From positions 62,001 to 126,000 of the forward strand of contig JADKIH010000003.1 in the NCBI GenBank assembly GCA_016721305.1: DNA of 64,000 nt, read 5' to 3'. The notes beneath the pieces were generated by a model. The model made no database searches and was not told the DNA's origin. It saw only the letters and a list, made by a program, of their open reading frames with translations. The DNA is from Bacteroidota bacterium (GTDB taxonomy: Bacteria; Bacteroidota; Bacteroidia; AKYH767-A; 2013-40CM-41-45). The position numbers and the translations under genes were made by a program. Positions 8,088-17,406 of this stretch are shown here, piece by piece (the stretch's first letter is position 1; every line of letters begins with the position of its first letter).

Positions 8088-9912
8088 ATGAAAAACTACC
8101 TGAAGCTGCTCCGTTATGTCAAGGCCTATAAAGGCTATGCAGCGATGAATATCATCTGCAATATGCTATCGGTGGTTTTTTCGCTTTTTTCGCTGACGAT
8201 GGTGGCACCGTTTCTCAACGTGCTCTTCAGCCAGAATCAAACGTACACACAAATGCCGTGGTCGTTTTCCATTAAAGTGCTTCTGAATAACTTCAATTAC
8301 TTTCTCAGCCACTACGTAGAAGTTCATGGAAAAATCCCTGCACTGACGTACATCTGCGGCTTAGTAGTCGTGATGTTTTTTCTAAAAAATCTCTTTCGTT
8401 ACCTCGGCATGTACTTTATTTCTCCGATCCGCAATGGTGTAGTTCGCGATTTGAGAAATAAGATGTACTCGAAAATTTTAAATCTCCCTCTCACCTACTT
8501 CTCCGAAGAACGCAAAGGCGATCTCATGTCGCGCATGACAAGTGATGTGCAGGAAATTGAATGGAGCATCATGCAGTCGCTCGAAGTTATTTTCCGCGAA
8601 CCGCTGACCGTTATTCTTTTCCTCGGCACAATGGTTTTTATGAGTCCGCAATTGTCGCTATTCGTTTTGTTCTTTTGCCGATTGCAGGATTGCTGATTGG
8701 ACAAATCGGAAAAAGCCTCCGCCGTACTTCTGCTAAGAGTCAGGCAAAATGGGAGTTTTACTTTCAACAATCGAAGAAACACTTTCCGGACTACGCATCA
8801 TCAAAGCGTTTACGGCAGAAACTTTTTTTACCGGAAAATTTCACCGCGTCAATGAAGAGTATCGCAAGTTGATGACACGTCTCTATCGCAAACGTGATCT
8901 CACATCGCCGTTAAGCGAATTCATGGGCGCCGTAGTTATGGTGATCGTGATGTTCTTCGGCGGGAAGTTAGTATTGGGAACTGAACAACAACTTGAGCCT
9001 TCAACCTTCATCGCCTTCATCGCTATTTTTTCACAGCTCATTCCCCCGGCAAAATCATTCAGCGAAGCATATTCAAACGTTCAGCGTGGATTGGCCAGCG
9101 TGGATCGTATCAATAAAATCCTTGATGCAGAAATTACGATTCGCGATAATGAAAAGGCAATCAGCATTCACGACTTCAATCATTCTGTCGAATATCGCAA
9201 TGTGTCATTTGCCTATCACAAAGGCGGCACAGGCTGGGTGTTGAAAAACATCAATCTGAAAGTTGAAAAAGGAAAAACGATTGCGCTCGTCGGACAATCA
9301 GGTTCCGGAAAAACAACGCTCGTCGATTTACTTCCACGCTTCTACGATCTGGAAGAAGGAGAAATTCTTCTCGACGGAGAAAATATCAAAGACTATAAGC
9401 TAAACGACCTGCGCAGTCTGATGGGCATCGTGAATCAGGAAAGCATTTTATTCAACGATACCATTTTTAACAACATCGCTTTTGGTCTATCAAATGTAAG
9501 CGAAGAAGATGTCATGAATGCCGCAAAGATTGCAAATGCTCACGAATTCATTTCGAAGATGTCGGAAGGCTATCAGTCGAATGTCGGCGATCGTGGCGGA
9601 AAACTTAGTGGCGGACAACGTCAGCGAATCAGCATTGCCCGCGCCATTTTGAAAAATCCTCCGATCTTAATTTTAGACGAAGCCACATCGGCTCTCGATA
9701 CAGAGAGCGAACGTTTGGTTCAGGATGCGATTACACGTTTGATGAAAAACAGAACGACGTTAGTAATTGCGCACCGTCTTTCAACGATTCAACATGCGGA
9801 CGAAATTATCGTAATGCAACAAGGAGAGATTATCGAGAGAGGAACGCATACGGCACTTCTCGAAAAGGCCGGAGTATACAAGCGACTTTACGAGTTACAG
9901 GCGTTTGTTTAA
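8088..9912 (+). CDS. MsbA-like ABC exporter, fused permease and ATPase (two frameshifts)
   Basis: After restoring two single bases this is one half-size exporter of about 609 aa. The N-terminal six-helix membrane domain includes the coupling region MTSDVQEIEWSIMQSLE. The ATPase domain has Walker A GQSGSGKTT, signature LSGGQRQR, Walker B ILILDEATSALD and the switch histidine in IAHRLS. The first break is at 8673-8676 (TTTT, one T short: FFLPIAGLLIGQ follows). The second is at 8746-8749 (AAAA, one A short: AKMGVLLSTIEETLSG follows). Both are homopolymer losses. By family it flips lipids or lipid A precursors across the inner membrane, or exports drugs. The 8088 start is chosen over TTG at 8079. 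Confidence 0.88.
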
Positions 9913-9932
9913 TTAGCTAATTAGCTAATTTT
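9910..9932. repeat. AGCTAATT octamer repeat, short copy
   Basis: About 2.5 units of TTAGCTAA overlap the exporter's TAA stop and run up to the stop of the convergent rhodanese gene. Confidence 0.75.
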
Positions 9933-10308
9933 ACTTAACAACCGGCTGCCCGCTCTCTTGCCACTTTAAGATCCCGCCTTCGAGGTGATGAACTTTCGTA
10001 AACCCCTTTTCCTCCATCAGCTTCAAAGACTCACCTGAACGATGTCCCGAACGGCAATACAAATCATACGACTTGCTTTTATCTAGACTATCGACACGTG
10101 AAGCAAAGTCGGGGCTCTTGAAATCAATGTTGACGGATCCGGCAATGTGTCCTTCGGCGTATTCTTCGGGTGTGCGAACGTCGAGGAGAATCGTTGTGGA
10201 ATCGGAAAGAGATTTTTTGAAATCGGCAACGGTTAGTGTGTTGCTGTTGTTGCTACAAGATATTACTGCGAAAAGTAATGTAGCGAAAAGTAGATGCTTT
10301 GTTTTCAT
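9931..10308 (-). CDS. Rhodanese-domain lipoprotein
   Basis: The 125-aa protein has a short lipoprotein signal peptide with lipobox FAVISC (lipidated Cys18), followed by a single rhodanese fold. ILLDVRTPEEYAEGHIAGSVN (about residues 40-60) is the CDC25/rhodanese signature. YCRSGHRS holds the catalytic Cys85 in its six-residue loop. GGILKWQ closes the domain. It should accept or pass on sulfane sulfur as a persulfide on Cys85, tethered to the outer or inner membrane facing the periplasm. It converges with the exporter and precedes lysS on the same strand, but a hairpin separates them. Its physiological substrate is not evident. Confidence 0.9.
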   Translation of the reverse strand: MKTKHLLFATLLFAVISCSNNSNTLTVADFKKSLSDSTTILLDVRTPEEYAEGHIAGSVNIDFKSPDFASRVDSLDKSKSYDLYCRSGHRSGESLKLMEEKGFTKVHHLEGGILKWQESGQPVVK

Positions 10309-10342
10309 AGCCGATTGTTTTTTTATTTTCTTCTTGTGAAAC

Positions 10343-10404
10343 CTCGTGCCGCTCGTGAACTCGTGGTGAATTTATTTACCACGAGTTCACGAGCGGCACA
10401 AGAT
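10343..10404. repeat. CACGAG-family hairpin in inside-out order
   Basis: CTCGTGCCGCTCGTGAACTC... pairs with ...GAGTTCACGAGCGGCAC. The ACCACGAG ends form the loop instead of the outer base, the reverse of the arrangement at the other copies. It lies between lysS and the rhodanese gene. Confidence 0.8.
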
Positions 10405-10415
10405 TCACGAGAGTG

Positions 10416-11939
10416 TTATTCTACTGGTTCCGGCTTTTTTTCCGGACGCATTTGAGGGAAGAAGAGTACATCCTGAATCGACGCTGAGTTTGACATGATC
10501 ATACTCAGACGATCAATCCCCATTCCCAATCCCGCTGTCGGAGGCATTCCGAATTCGAGTGAACGGAGGAAGTCTTCATCGAGGACCATTGCCTCTTCAT
10601 CACCACGCTTACCGAGTTCAAGTTGTTCTTCGAAACGACGACGTTGATCGAGAGGATCATTCAACTCAGAGAATGCATTGCATATTTCTTTACCGTTGCA
10701 GATAGCTTCGAAACGCTCTACCAGTCCGGGTTTGCTGCGATGCTTTTTCGCGAGCGGACTCATCTCGACAGGATAGTCGGTGATGAATGTCGGTTGAATG
10801 AGATTCGGTTCGCATTTCTCTCCGAAAATTTCGTCGATCAATTTTCCGCGACCCATGGTATTGTCGACGCGAATGCCAAGTGACTTTGCCGTCGCCGCCA
10901 TTTCTGCTTCGTCCATATTCGTGATGTCGATTCCCGTGTAGTGAGCAATTGCTTCGTACATCGTGAAACGTTTCCATGGACGTTTGAAGTTGATCGTGTG
11001 ATCACCAACTTTTACTTCCGTTGTTCCGTTGACATCCATCGCTACACGTTCCACCATTTCTTCAACGAGATTCATCATCCATTCGTAGTCTTTGTAGGCT
11101 ACGTATAATTCTACCTGCGTAAATTCAGGATTATGGAAACGATCCATTCCTTCGTTACGGAAGTCTTTTGCAAATTCATATACACCGTCGAAGCCGCCAA
11201 CGATGAGACGTTTCAAGTAAAGCTCATTCGCAATTCGCAAGAACAAAGGCATGTCGAGCGTATTGTGATGCGTCTTGAACGGACGCGCAGCAGCACCACC
11301 ATAGAGCGGTTGAAGAATCGGTGTTTCAACTTCCATGTAGCCTCTCTCATTGAGGAAAGCACGCATAGAATTTGTAAGCTTCGTGCGTTTGATGAATGCT
11401 TCACGCACTTCAGGGTTCACAATTAAATCGACGTAACGCTGACGGTAACGCAATTCAGGATCCGTAAACGCATCGAAAATATTTCCATCGGCATCTTTCT
11501 TCACAATCGGAAGCGGACGCAGCGCTTTGCTGAGCAGTCGTAAATCCTTCACGTGAATGGAAGTCTCGCCGGTTTTTGTAACGAACACATAACCCGTCAC
11601 ACCGATGATATCACCGATGTCGACCATTTTCTTAAACAAGAAATCGTAATTCGCTTTATCCTCGCCCGGACAAATTTCATCGCGTTTCACATAGATCTGC
11701 ATACGGCCGGCGCTATCCTGAAGAACGGCGAAGCACGCCTTACCCATATCACGCACGCTCATCACACGACCTGCGAAGCTGATTTCCTTATACGCATCCG
11801 GATTCGTAGCAAAACCCGCCAGCATTTCGGCAGAGTTATGAGTAATCGGCCAAAGCTCAGCCGGATAAGGATTATAGCCCTTTTCAACTAATTCTTCGAG
11901 TTTTTGACGGCGGATGAGTTCCTGTTCGTTAAGTTCCAT
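10416..11939 (-). CDS. lysS: Lysyl-tRNA synthetase, class II
   Basis: The protein has about 507 aa from the ATG at 11939, chosen over an in-frame upstream codon because MELNEQELIRRQKLEELVEKGYNPYP is the usual LysS beginning. The N-terminal OB-fold anticodon-binding domain covers about residues 55-150. The class II core follows, with motif 1 (RAFLNERGYMEVETPILQP), motif 2 (FRNEGMDRFHNPEFTQ) and motif 3 (PPTAGLGMGIDRL near the C-terminus). It charges tRNA-Lys with lysine in the cytosol. It has normal length, an intact frame and no insertions. Identification is secure. Confidence 0.96.
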   Translation of the reverse strand: MELNEQELIRRQKLEELVEKGYNPYPAELWPITHNSAEMLAGFATNPDAYKEISFAGRVMSVRDMGKACFAVLQDSAGRMQIYVKRDEICPGEDKANYDFLFKKMVDIGDIIGVTGYVFVTKTGETSIHVKDLRLLSKALRPLPIVKKDADGNIFDAFTDPELRYRQRYVDLIVNPEVREAFIKRTKLTNSMRAFLNERGYMEVETPILQPLYGGAAARPFKTHHNTLDMPLFLRIANELYLKRLIVGGFDGVYEFAKDFRNEGMDRFHNPEFTQVELYVAYKDYEWMMNLVEEMVERVAMDVNGTTEVKVGDHTINFKRPWKRFTMYEAIAHYTGIDITNMDEAEMAATAKSLGIRVDNTMGRGKLIDEIFGEKCEPNLIQPTFITDYPVEMSPLAKKHRSKPGLVERFEAICNGKEICNAFSELNDPLDQRRRFEEQLELGKRGDEEAMVLDEDFLRSLEFGMPPTAGLGMGIDRLSMIMSNSASIQDVLFFPQMRPEKKPEPVE

Positions 11940-12004
11940 ACGGTTTTCAAGTATTCTGCGAATGTACAGAAATTCAAAATTCATTTACCGGAAAAATGTG
12001 CGTT

Positions 12005-12252
12005 TTTTTACCACGAGAACATAAGGCACACAAGGAATCACGGGAGTGCTTTGCTTGCCCGCCTTGGCGGGTGGTGAAAAAAATAACTCGTATTTCCCAC
12101 GGAGATCACGGAAATAGGCACGGAAATTCACGGAAAACTGAGTGGTCTTATTGTGAGCTGAGTGTTCTTAGTGGTGAAAAAAAGTTTCCCGCAGAAATTT
12201 CGCTGCAAACTCTTGTGATTCCTTGTGCCACTCGTGTTCTCGTGGTGAAAAA
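12005..12252. repeat. Composite nested repeat element
   Basis: The outer arms are a split CACGAG-family palindrome (TTTACCACGAGAACATAAGG at the left, CTCGTGTTCTCGTGGTGAAA at the right). Between them lie a TTGCCCGCCTTGGCGGG hairpin, a CACGGA array (about 12100-12145: four CACGGA words spaced 9-12 bp), a CTTAGTGGTG word, and a fragment of the CGCAGA family (TTTCCCGCAGAAATTTCGC). Four repeat families are therefore interleaved in 250 bp. Confidence 0.8.
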
Positions 12253-12258
12253 CTTACA

Positions 12259-12647
12259 CTATCTACTCAACGCGCACGCGATAAGCAAACCCGTACTCTC
12301 CTCCTTCATCCGAATCGGCCTCACTTCAACCTCGCCGTCTTCCCATATTCAAACTCCGGATTTCCTTTTGCCATTTCCGTAGCCTCTTCCAGATCGCGCG
12401 CATAAACATGGTAATATCCTACCTGTACTTCTTTCGAAACATTGAATGCTGTTTCCATCCATCCCGCATCCGACTTGGAAATGATTGTCCCTTCACGAAC
12501 GAGCGGCTGAGCGGAAATTAATCGCTTCTCTTTTTTCAGCTTGGCAATGTATGCTTCACATTTTTTGAGAAATTCAGTATGTTGTTCGGGAGTCCAGGAC
12601 GATTGATTGTTGATGTCGTTGCGGATAAGGAGCATAAATTCTTTCAT
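12259..12647 (-). CDS. YCII-family (DGPF-type) protein (one frameshift)
   Basis: The main frame encodes MKEFMLLIRNDIN... with QSSWTPEQHTEFLKKCEAYI and GYYHVYARDLEEATEMAKGNP, the ferredoxin-like fold of YCII/DGPF proteins. The apparent stop after GKTARLK arises from one missing base near 12334. Restoring it continues as EVEVRPIRMKEE..., the usual family C-terminus, to a TAG at 12259, giving about 129 aa. Members are small cytosolic proteins with a conserved His and Asp pocket. Some act as dehalogenase-like or chlorohydrolase enzymes, but most have no known function. It follows the cupin gene on the same strand, separated by a hairpin. Confidence 0.8.
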
Positions 12648-12683
12648 GGGGGTGCAGGTTAAAAGCTTATGAAGTTAATGTTT

Positions 12684-12746
12684 ATTTTACCACTAAGACA
12701 CGAAGGCACTAAGAAGTACAAACACCTTAGTGTCTTAATGGTAAAT
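12684..12746. repeat. CACTAAG-family hairpin after the cupin gene
   Basis: TTTTACCACTAAGACACGAAGG pairs with CCTTAGTGTCTTAATGGTAAA across the loop AAGAAGTACAAAC. The loop and the leading AAAAGCTT...TGTTTAT are shared with the hairpin at 13371, so the two are direct copies of one element. It abuts the cupin stop codon and may terminate transcription. Confidence 0.82.
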
Positions 12747-13310
12747 TTAATGAGCTCCCAATCCCGGGCCTACCACTTTCATCTCGTGCCGCGCAAACAC
12801 ATCTGCAATAATTTCCTTCGTCGGTGGACTCGTCCATGAATCGGTCTCTTTAAAGAATGCTTCCATCTTCCCTGCAGGGAAATAGGAAACGATGACACTC
12901 GCCTTTTCTGTAAGCTGAACGAAAGCATGAGGCACATTTCGCGGAAGAAAAATTGTATCGCCTTTTGTCATCTGATATTTCTCGTCTCCAACCTGAAAAA
13001 GATAGTCACCCTCTAAAATATAAAACCATTCATCCTGATAAAGGTGAATGTGAAGTGGCGGACCACCATTGGGGGTTTGTCCCGTTTGCTGGAAAACTGC
13101 TAAAGCTCCTTCGCTGTCGCTCGATGAAATTTTAACGTCGAGCGTATTAAGAGTAACGCCTTTCATTTTATAGTGTGTCCCGAAGCGTGCTTCACCGGCA
13201 TTGACCTTGAAACCTTTCTTGTCTTCCATGAATTTTAAGTTAAATGATTTGGCTAACATTTTGAATGGAACAAGAAGTAATGCTCCGAGGATGAATTTTT
13301 TTCGTTCCAT
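12747..13310 (-). CDS. Cupin-domain protein, exported or membrane-anchored
   Basis: The 187-aa protein opens with MERKKFILGALLLVPFKMLA, a weak signal or tail-anchor segment, followed by one double-stranded beta-helix. Cupin motif 1 is visible as PLHIHLYQDEWFYILEG (metal ligands His, His, Glu at about residues 88-96). Motif 2 is DTIFLPRNVPHAF with the last His ligand. Length and sequence fit the cupin_2 family of single-domain proteins that bind a metal and act as small-molecule oxygenases, isomerases or binding proteins. Substrate unknown. It is bounded on both sides by near-identical CACTAAG hairpins. Confidence 0.85.
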   Translation of the reverse strand: MERKKFILGALLLVPFKMLAKSFNLKFMEDKKGFKVNAGEARFGTHYKMKGVTLNTLDVKISSSDSEGALAVFQQTGQTPNGGPPLHIHLYQDEWFYILEGDYLFQVGDEKYQMTKGDTIFLPRNVPHAFVQLTEKASVIVSYFPAGKMEAFFKETDSWTSPPTKEIIADVFARHEMKVVGPGLGAH

Positions 13311-13370
13311 TTTTGATGAGGGTTAAAAGCTTCGTTTGAAAATAGGAGAATGATAAAGCTAGTGTTTATT

Positions 13371-13438
13371 TTACCACTAAGACACTAAGGCACTAAGAAG
13401 TACAAACATCCTAGTGCCTTAGTGTCTTAGTGGTAAAA
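13371..13438. repeat. CACTAAG-family hairpin after the T9SS beta-propeller gene
   Basis: TTACCACTAAGACACTAAGG pairs with CCTTAGTGTCTTAGTGGTAA across a loop holding AAGTACAAACATCC. Arms are essentially perfect. It lies 4 bp from the stop codon of the upstream gene. Confidence 0.85.
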
Positions 13439-13441
13439 AAA

Positions 13442-15712
13442 CTACTTAACAATAATGAGCTTTCCATGATTTGTTATTCCGGCGGAGCTGATCAGGTAAA
13501 CGTACGTTCCTTCGGAGAATGAATGGCAATCGACAGTGAGCAAAGATAAATTCGACTTTTGTTCGTATTGCAAAACACCCTCTGTCGAAAACACTTTGAT
13601 CGTATACTCTTTCGAGTGAGAATTTTTCACGAAGAAATTTTTAGTGGCCGGATTTGGATACACGCTGATCCCAAGATCTTCCTGAAACGGATGTTCGATA
13701 TTTACACTCGTCGTATCGTACAAATCGCACGACCAAACGCCACGACCCATGGTAGAAACGTAGAGCTTGCTATTGGGCGAGCCATCGTTGTACATTTCCA
13801 TATCCGTCACCGTAGCTACGGTAGGCAAATTTCCTGTCCAGTCCTGCCAGAGTGAATCCGTCAGTTGCTTACGAAATATTTTTGTGTCGGTGTATCGATC
13901 TCCGCTTTGCAAATAAATTGTTTCAGTCGAATTGTAATCGTCACTTAATATTTGAGTAATATCGTGATTAGGCAGATTGCCTGTAACATCTGTCCAGTTT
14001 AAACCTTGATCATTACTTCGGAATACATTATATCCGAGAGTCAGATAAACAACATTCACATCATTCTTCACCGTACAAAGTGATCCGGTAAAGTAAGAGG
14101 TAATCGGCAAGGCAAGTTCAGTTACAACAGGAGTGCTTAGAAGATTATCAATGCGGAATAATGAGCTTGTTGTTAAATGATAAGCGATATTAGCATCTGC
14201 TGCCGAGATAACCACATCCATCAATGCATCCGGTACGGAATTGATAAGCGTCCAACTTGGTAGCGAATTGCCCAGAGTGTTTGTCATCCACAAATCCTGA
14301 TGTCCGATCAAAGCTAAATCGCGATGACTTGGATGAAAAGCGATTTTTGTATAATACGAAGCTCCGGACGGAATATTAAATCCGGTAAAAAAACCGGGTG
14401 GGGTAATCGACTTGCGAGTTCCTGCACTCAGGTAGTACACATAATTGGAAGGCGTATAATCGTAAGCCAATAATCCACCCTGATCACCACCCATGGTATT
14501 ATACCAGCCAATCGAATCAGCATCAAGTCCGCCGTTGTCTTGAGTTCCTATCGAAAGTTGATGATTGATATTTGGCGAAGCAGCTACATGCCACACTTCC
14601 ATTGCTCCTATTCCATCATTCTTCATCGTCCACGCACTATCATTTAATCCGCTCCGTTGAAAAATTCCGCCATCGTTCGAAATCAAAGTTCCGCCGGGTT
14701 ATGCGGACTAAAGAGTAATTGAGAATGATCGGTATGAATCGGAACATCAGAACTGGTTTTTGTTCCCAGCTAACCCCACCGTCATTACTTTCCCAAATAC
14801 AATGGGCGGCCATGTATAAATGATTTGGATCTGTCGGATCACAGCATGCGGCGAAATTATAATTGCCTTGTCCGGGATACGCCAATGTAGAATCGTAGCA
14901 AACCAAACACTTCGTTGTACTATGATACACGAGTGAAAAAGTTAAGCCCATATCGGTACTTCTAAAAACAAAACCATGGTCTCCATTTCCTACTACGTAA
15001 ACGATATTTGGCTGTGTTGAATTAACACAAACACGCATTCCGTCGCCGATATATAAAATGAAATCAGGGTTGTAAATTTCCGTCCATGTGTCACCAAAGT
15101 CATCGCTTCTCCAAACGGCGGTTTCAGTAACAGCCATCAACACACGCGTTCCGGGAACTTGCATCATATGTCGGAATCTTCCTCCGCCTTTCACGACTGA
15201 CCAATTGGCTCCGCCATCTAGAGTTCTCCATATTCCATTATTTGTTTCGACAATGATTCGTTGCGTATTGAGCGAATCAATTATCATGTCGATGGCAAGC
15301 ACATTCGCAAGACCGTTATTTGCAAGAGACCAAGTATGGCCGCCATCCAACGTCTTGTACATCGTGTTATTTGTGAGATAAAAGAGATTATCGCATGCTG
15401 CGACATAAATAATCTGATCGTTCGACGGGTCCACACAAAAACTACTGAGGTATGAAGGAGGTAATACATCTGTGCCAATCGTTGCCCAATGATCGCCATG
15501 ATCCGAAGTAGAGTATATGCCTCCATAACGAGTCAGCGCATAAATCTTATCGGAATCAGTTGAGTGAAAAGCAAAATGTTGTACACGTCCGGTTCCATGC
15601 AGATAGCCGCTGAGCACAGGGAAATGAACGGGGCCTACTTCCGTCCAAACCTGAGAAAGGACTGGAGGCTAAAAAGGAGTAGGCATAACGTTAGTTTTAT
15701 TGGGAGTTTCAT
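13442..15712 (-). CDS. Secreted sortilin/BNR-type beta-propeller protein with T9SS tail (three frameshifts)
   Basis: Joined from three frames, this is about 755 aa. The true start is ATG at 15712, which gives the signal peptide MKLPIKLTLCLLLFS and, after restoring one C near 15667, PPVLSQVWTEVGPVHFP. Many BNR/Asp-box blades follow (for example STSDHGDHW, KTLDGGHTW, RTLDGGANW, RSDDFGDTW, RSTDMGLTF, ESNDGGVSW), as in VPS10/sortilin-like propellers. Two more missing bases, near 14757 (A run) and 14696, join the halves through a SSDVPIHTDHSQLLF segment. The C-terminus IYPNPATKNFFV...FSEGTYVYLI is a T9SS type A sorting domain. Probably exported to the surface as a glycan- or protein-binding protein. 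Ligand unknown. Confidence 0.85.
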
Positions 15713-15908
15713 TGCGTTGTGTGTTTTTTTAACACTAAGTTCACCGAGAGCAATTAGATTTACACCAAAGAGGGTAAGAAATAATTTAAGAATGAGTTCA
15801 TTCAGGATTGCTAAGATAAACACTAAGTGGACTCATTGCGAACTTTGTGTATTTAGTGGTAAGAAAAAGACTTGCCACGAAGGATATATAGGCAAATACT
15901 AATTCTGC

Positions 15909-16274
15909 CTATTGAAATAAGTAAACAATTGCCAAAGTAATCAGCGCCGGTACTCCCTGCACGATAAAAATCCGTTTCCCCGCCGTAGTTCCACCATAAA
16001 TTCCGGCTACGCTCACACAGGTCAGAAAAAACATCGCAACATTTCGGCTCCATTCCGCATCGGAGATGCATAAAGACCATATCAATCCGGCAGCAAGAAA
16101 ACCATTGTACAGTCCCTGATTGGCAGCCAAGGCCTTCGTTGGTTCAAACAAATGCTCAGGGAAACTTTTGAACGTCTTTTTCCCGGCTGTCGTCCAGGCA
16201 AACATTTCAAGCCAGAGGATGTAGATGTGCTCTATTGCGACTAGAGTTATAAGTACAAAGGAGATAGATTTCAT
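15909..16274 (-). CDS. DUF1304 family membrane protein
   Basis: The 121-aa protein has four predicted transmembrane helices and the family hallmarks: VAIEHIYILWLEMFAW (helix 1), NQGLYNGFLAAGLIW (the conserved NQGxYNGFLAAGL motif, about residues 57-71), and a final segment with GKRIFIVQGVPALI. This family of small integral inner-membrane proteins has no established biochemical function. It stands alone: a degenerate CACTAAG element lies upstream of the propeller gene on one side and a single copy at 16330 on the other. The frame is intact and the length is standard. Confidence 0.88.
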   Translation of the reverse strand: MKSISFVLITLVAIEHIYILWLEMFAWTTAGKKTFKSFPEHLFEPTKALAANQGLYNGFLAAGLIWSLCISDAEWSRNVAMFFLTCVSVAGIYGGTTAGKRIFIVQGVPALITLAIVYLFQ

Positions 16275-16329
16275 TTTGTCAATTTAAATACAATATACAT
16301 AAGTTGTGTTATGAATTGCGTTAATTTTT

Positions 16330-16358
16330 TTACCACTAAGACACTAAGGCACTAAGAA
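16330..16358. repeat. CACTAAG repeat, single arm
   Basis: TTACCACTAAGACACTAAGG plus one more unit, without the matching right arm. The rest of the 207-bp divergent gap (16275-16481) is AT-rich and shows nothing else beyond a weak TATATTTA box before the next gene. Confidence 0.8.
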
Positions 16359-16481
16359 AATCGTATGGAATTACGGAAAACTATCTCAACAAAGTCATAA
16401 AATTGCATTTTTAAAGACTACCTTTCATATTTAGTTTCACGTTAATAATTATTTTTTATATTTAAATTAAAATAAACCCCC

Positions 16482-17396
16482 ATGAAGAAACTCTACTCAA
16501 TTTTGACACTTTTACTTGCGCTGACAATTCAATCACAAGCACAAGATTATTCGCAGTATTTTGATGGAGCAGACACATCAATTTACAACTCTCTTTTTGT
16601 ATATCCGGATACAGCTGCAAGCAATATTTGGCAGATTGGAGTACCACAGAAAATTATTTTCGACAGCGCATCTACGGTTCCGAATGCAATTGTAACGGAT
16701 ACGATAAATTCTTACCCGGTCAACAATGAATCAAGCTTTGTCGTTAAGTTGCCTGTTGATTTTTGGTGGGCTTTTATGGCACTACAATGGAGACAAAAAC
16801 TCGACCTGGAGGATCATCACGACGCAGGTTACGTTTACTTTTCAATGGATCATGGATTAACTTGGGAAAACGCTCTCGAGAGTCCGTATGTCTACAATCA
16901 ATACGGATATGATCCTGCAAATCTTGATACATTCCCAACAAACGGAATTGCGTTTAGCGGTATCGATTCAAGTTGGCGAGATGTTTGGCTTTGCCTCAAT
17001 ATGCCGTCTTTAGGTATGACTGACACGCTCTATTACAAATTTACCTTCGCTTCCGATTCATCTGATTCACACCAGGAAGGTTGGATGTTGGATAATTTCA
17101 TCGGGCACATTACGATAATGCATCCGGTAAAAGAAATCATGAAACCTGATCACATCAACGTCTATCCAAATCCGGCTAAAGACATCGTGAATATTGAAAT
17201 TCAGAAATCAAAAGACTTCCGGGTTATTCAAAAAATGGAATTCACCGATCAGAAAGGTAGCATTTTAAGATCCTGGCAAGATGTTACACCGCCATTCTCC
17301 TTCGATGTTACCAAATATGCTGAAGGAATGTATTTTTTAACGATCACAACAAATCTAAAATCCGAATTACATCCTGTAATTATTAAGAAGTACTAG
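16482..17396 (+). CDS. T9SS cargo protein of unknown function
   Basis: The 304-aa secreted protein has a signal peptide (MKKLYSILTLLLALTIQSQAQ, residues 1-21), a middle region of about 190 residues rich in aromatic residues (WWAFMALQWRQKLDLEDHHDAGYVYFS) resembling a jelly-roll or MAM-like carbohydrate-binding fold (GWMLDNFIGHI), and a T9SS type A tail from about residue 220 (INVYPNPAKDIVNIEI ... YAEGMYFLTI). The peroxidase gene follows 10 bp later on the same strand, so the two are probably co-transcribed. The functional link between them is not obvious. Confidence 0.85.
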   Translation: MKKLYSILTLLLALTIQSQAQDYSQYFDGADTSIYNSLFVYPDTAASNIWQIGVPQKIIFDSASTVPNAIVTDTINSYPVNNESSFVVKLPVDFWWAFMALQWRQKLDLEDHHDAGYVYFSMDHGLTWENALESPYVYNQYGYDPANLDTFPTNGIAFSGIDSSWRDVWLCLNMPSLGMTDTLYYKFTFASDSSDSHQEGWMLDNFIGHITIMHPVKEIMKPDHINVYPNPAKDIVNIEIQKSKDFRVIQKMEFTDQKGSILRSWQDVTPPFSFDVTKYAEGMYFLTITTNLKSELHPVIIKKY

Positions 17397-17406
17397 GCTA
17401 AGTACA

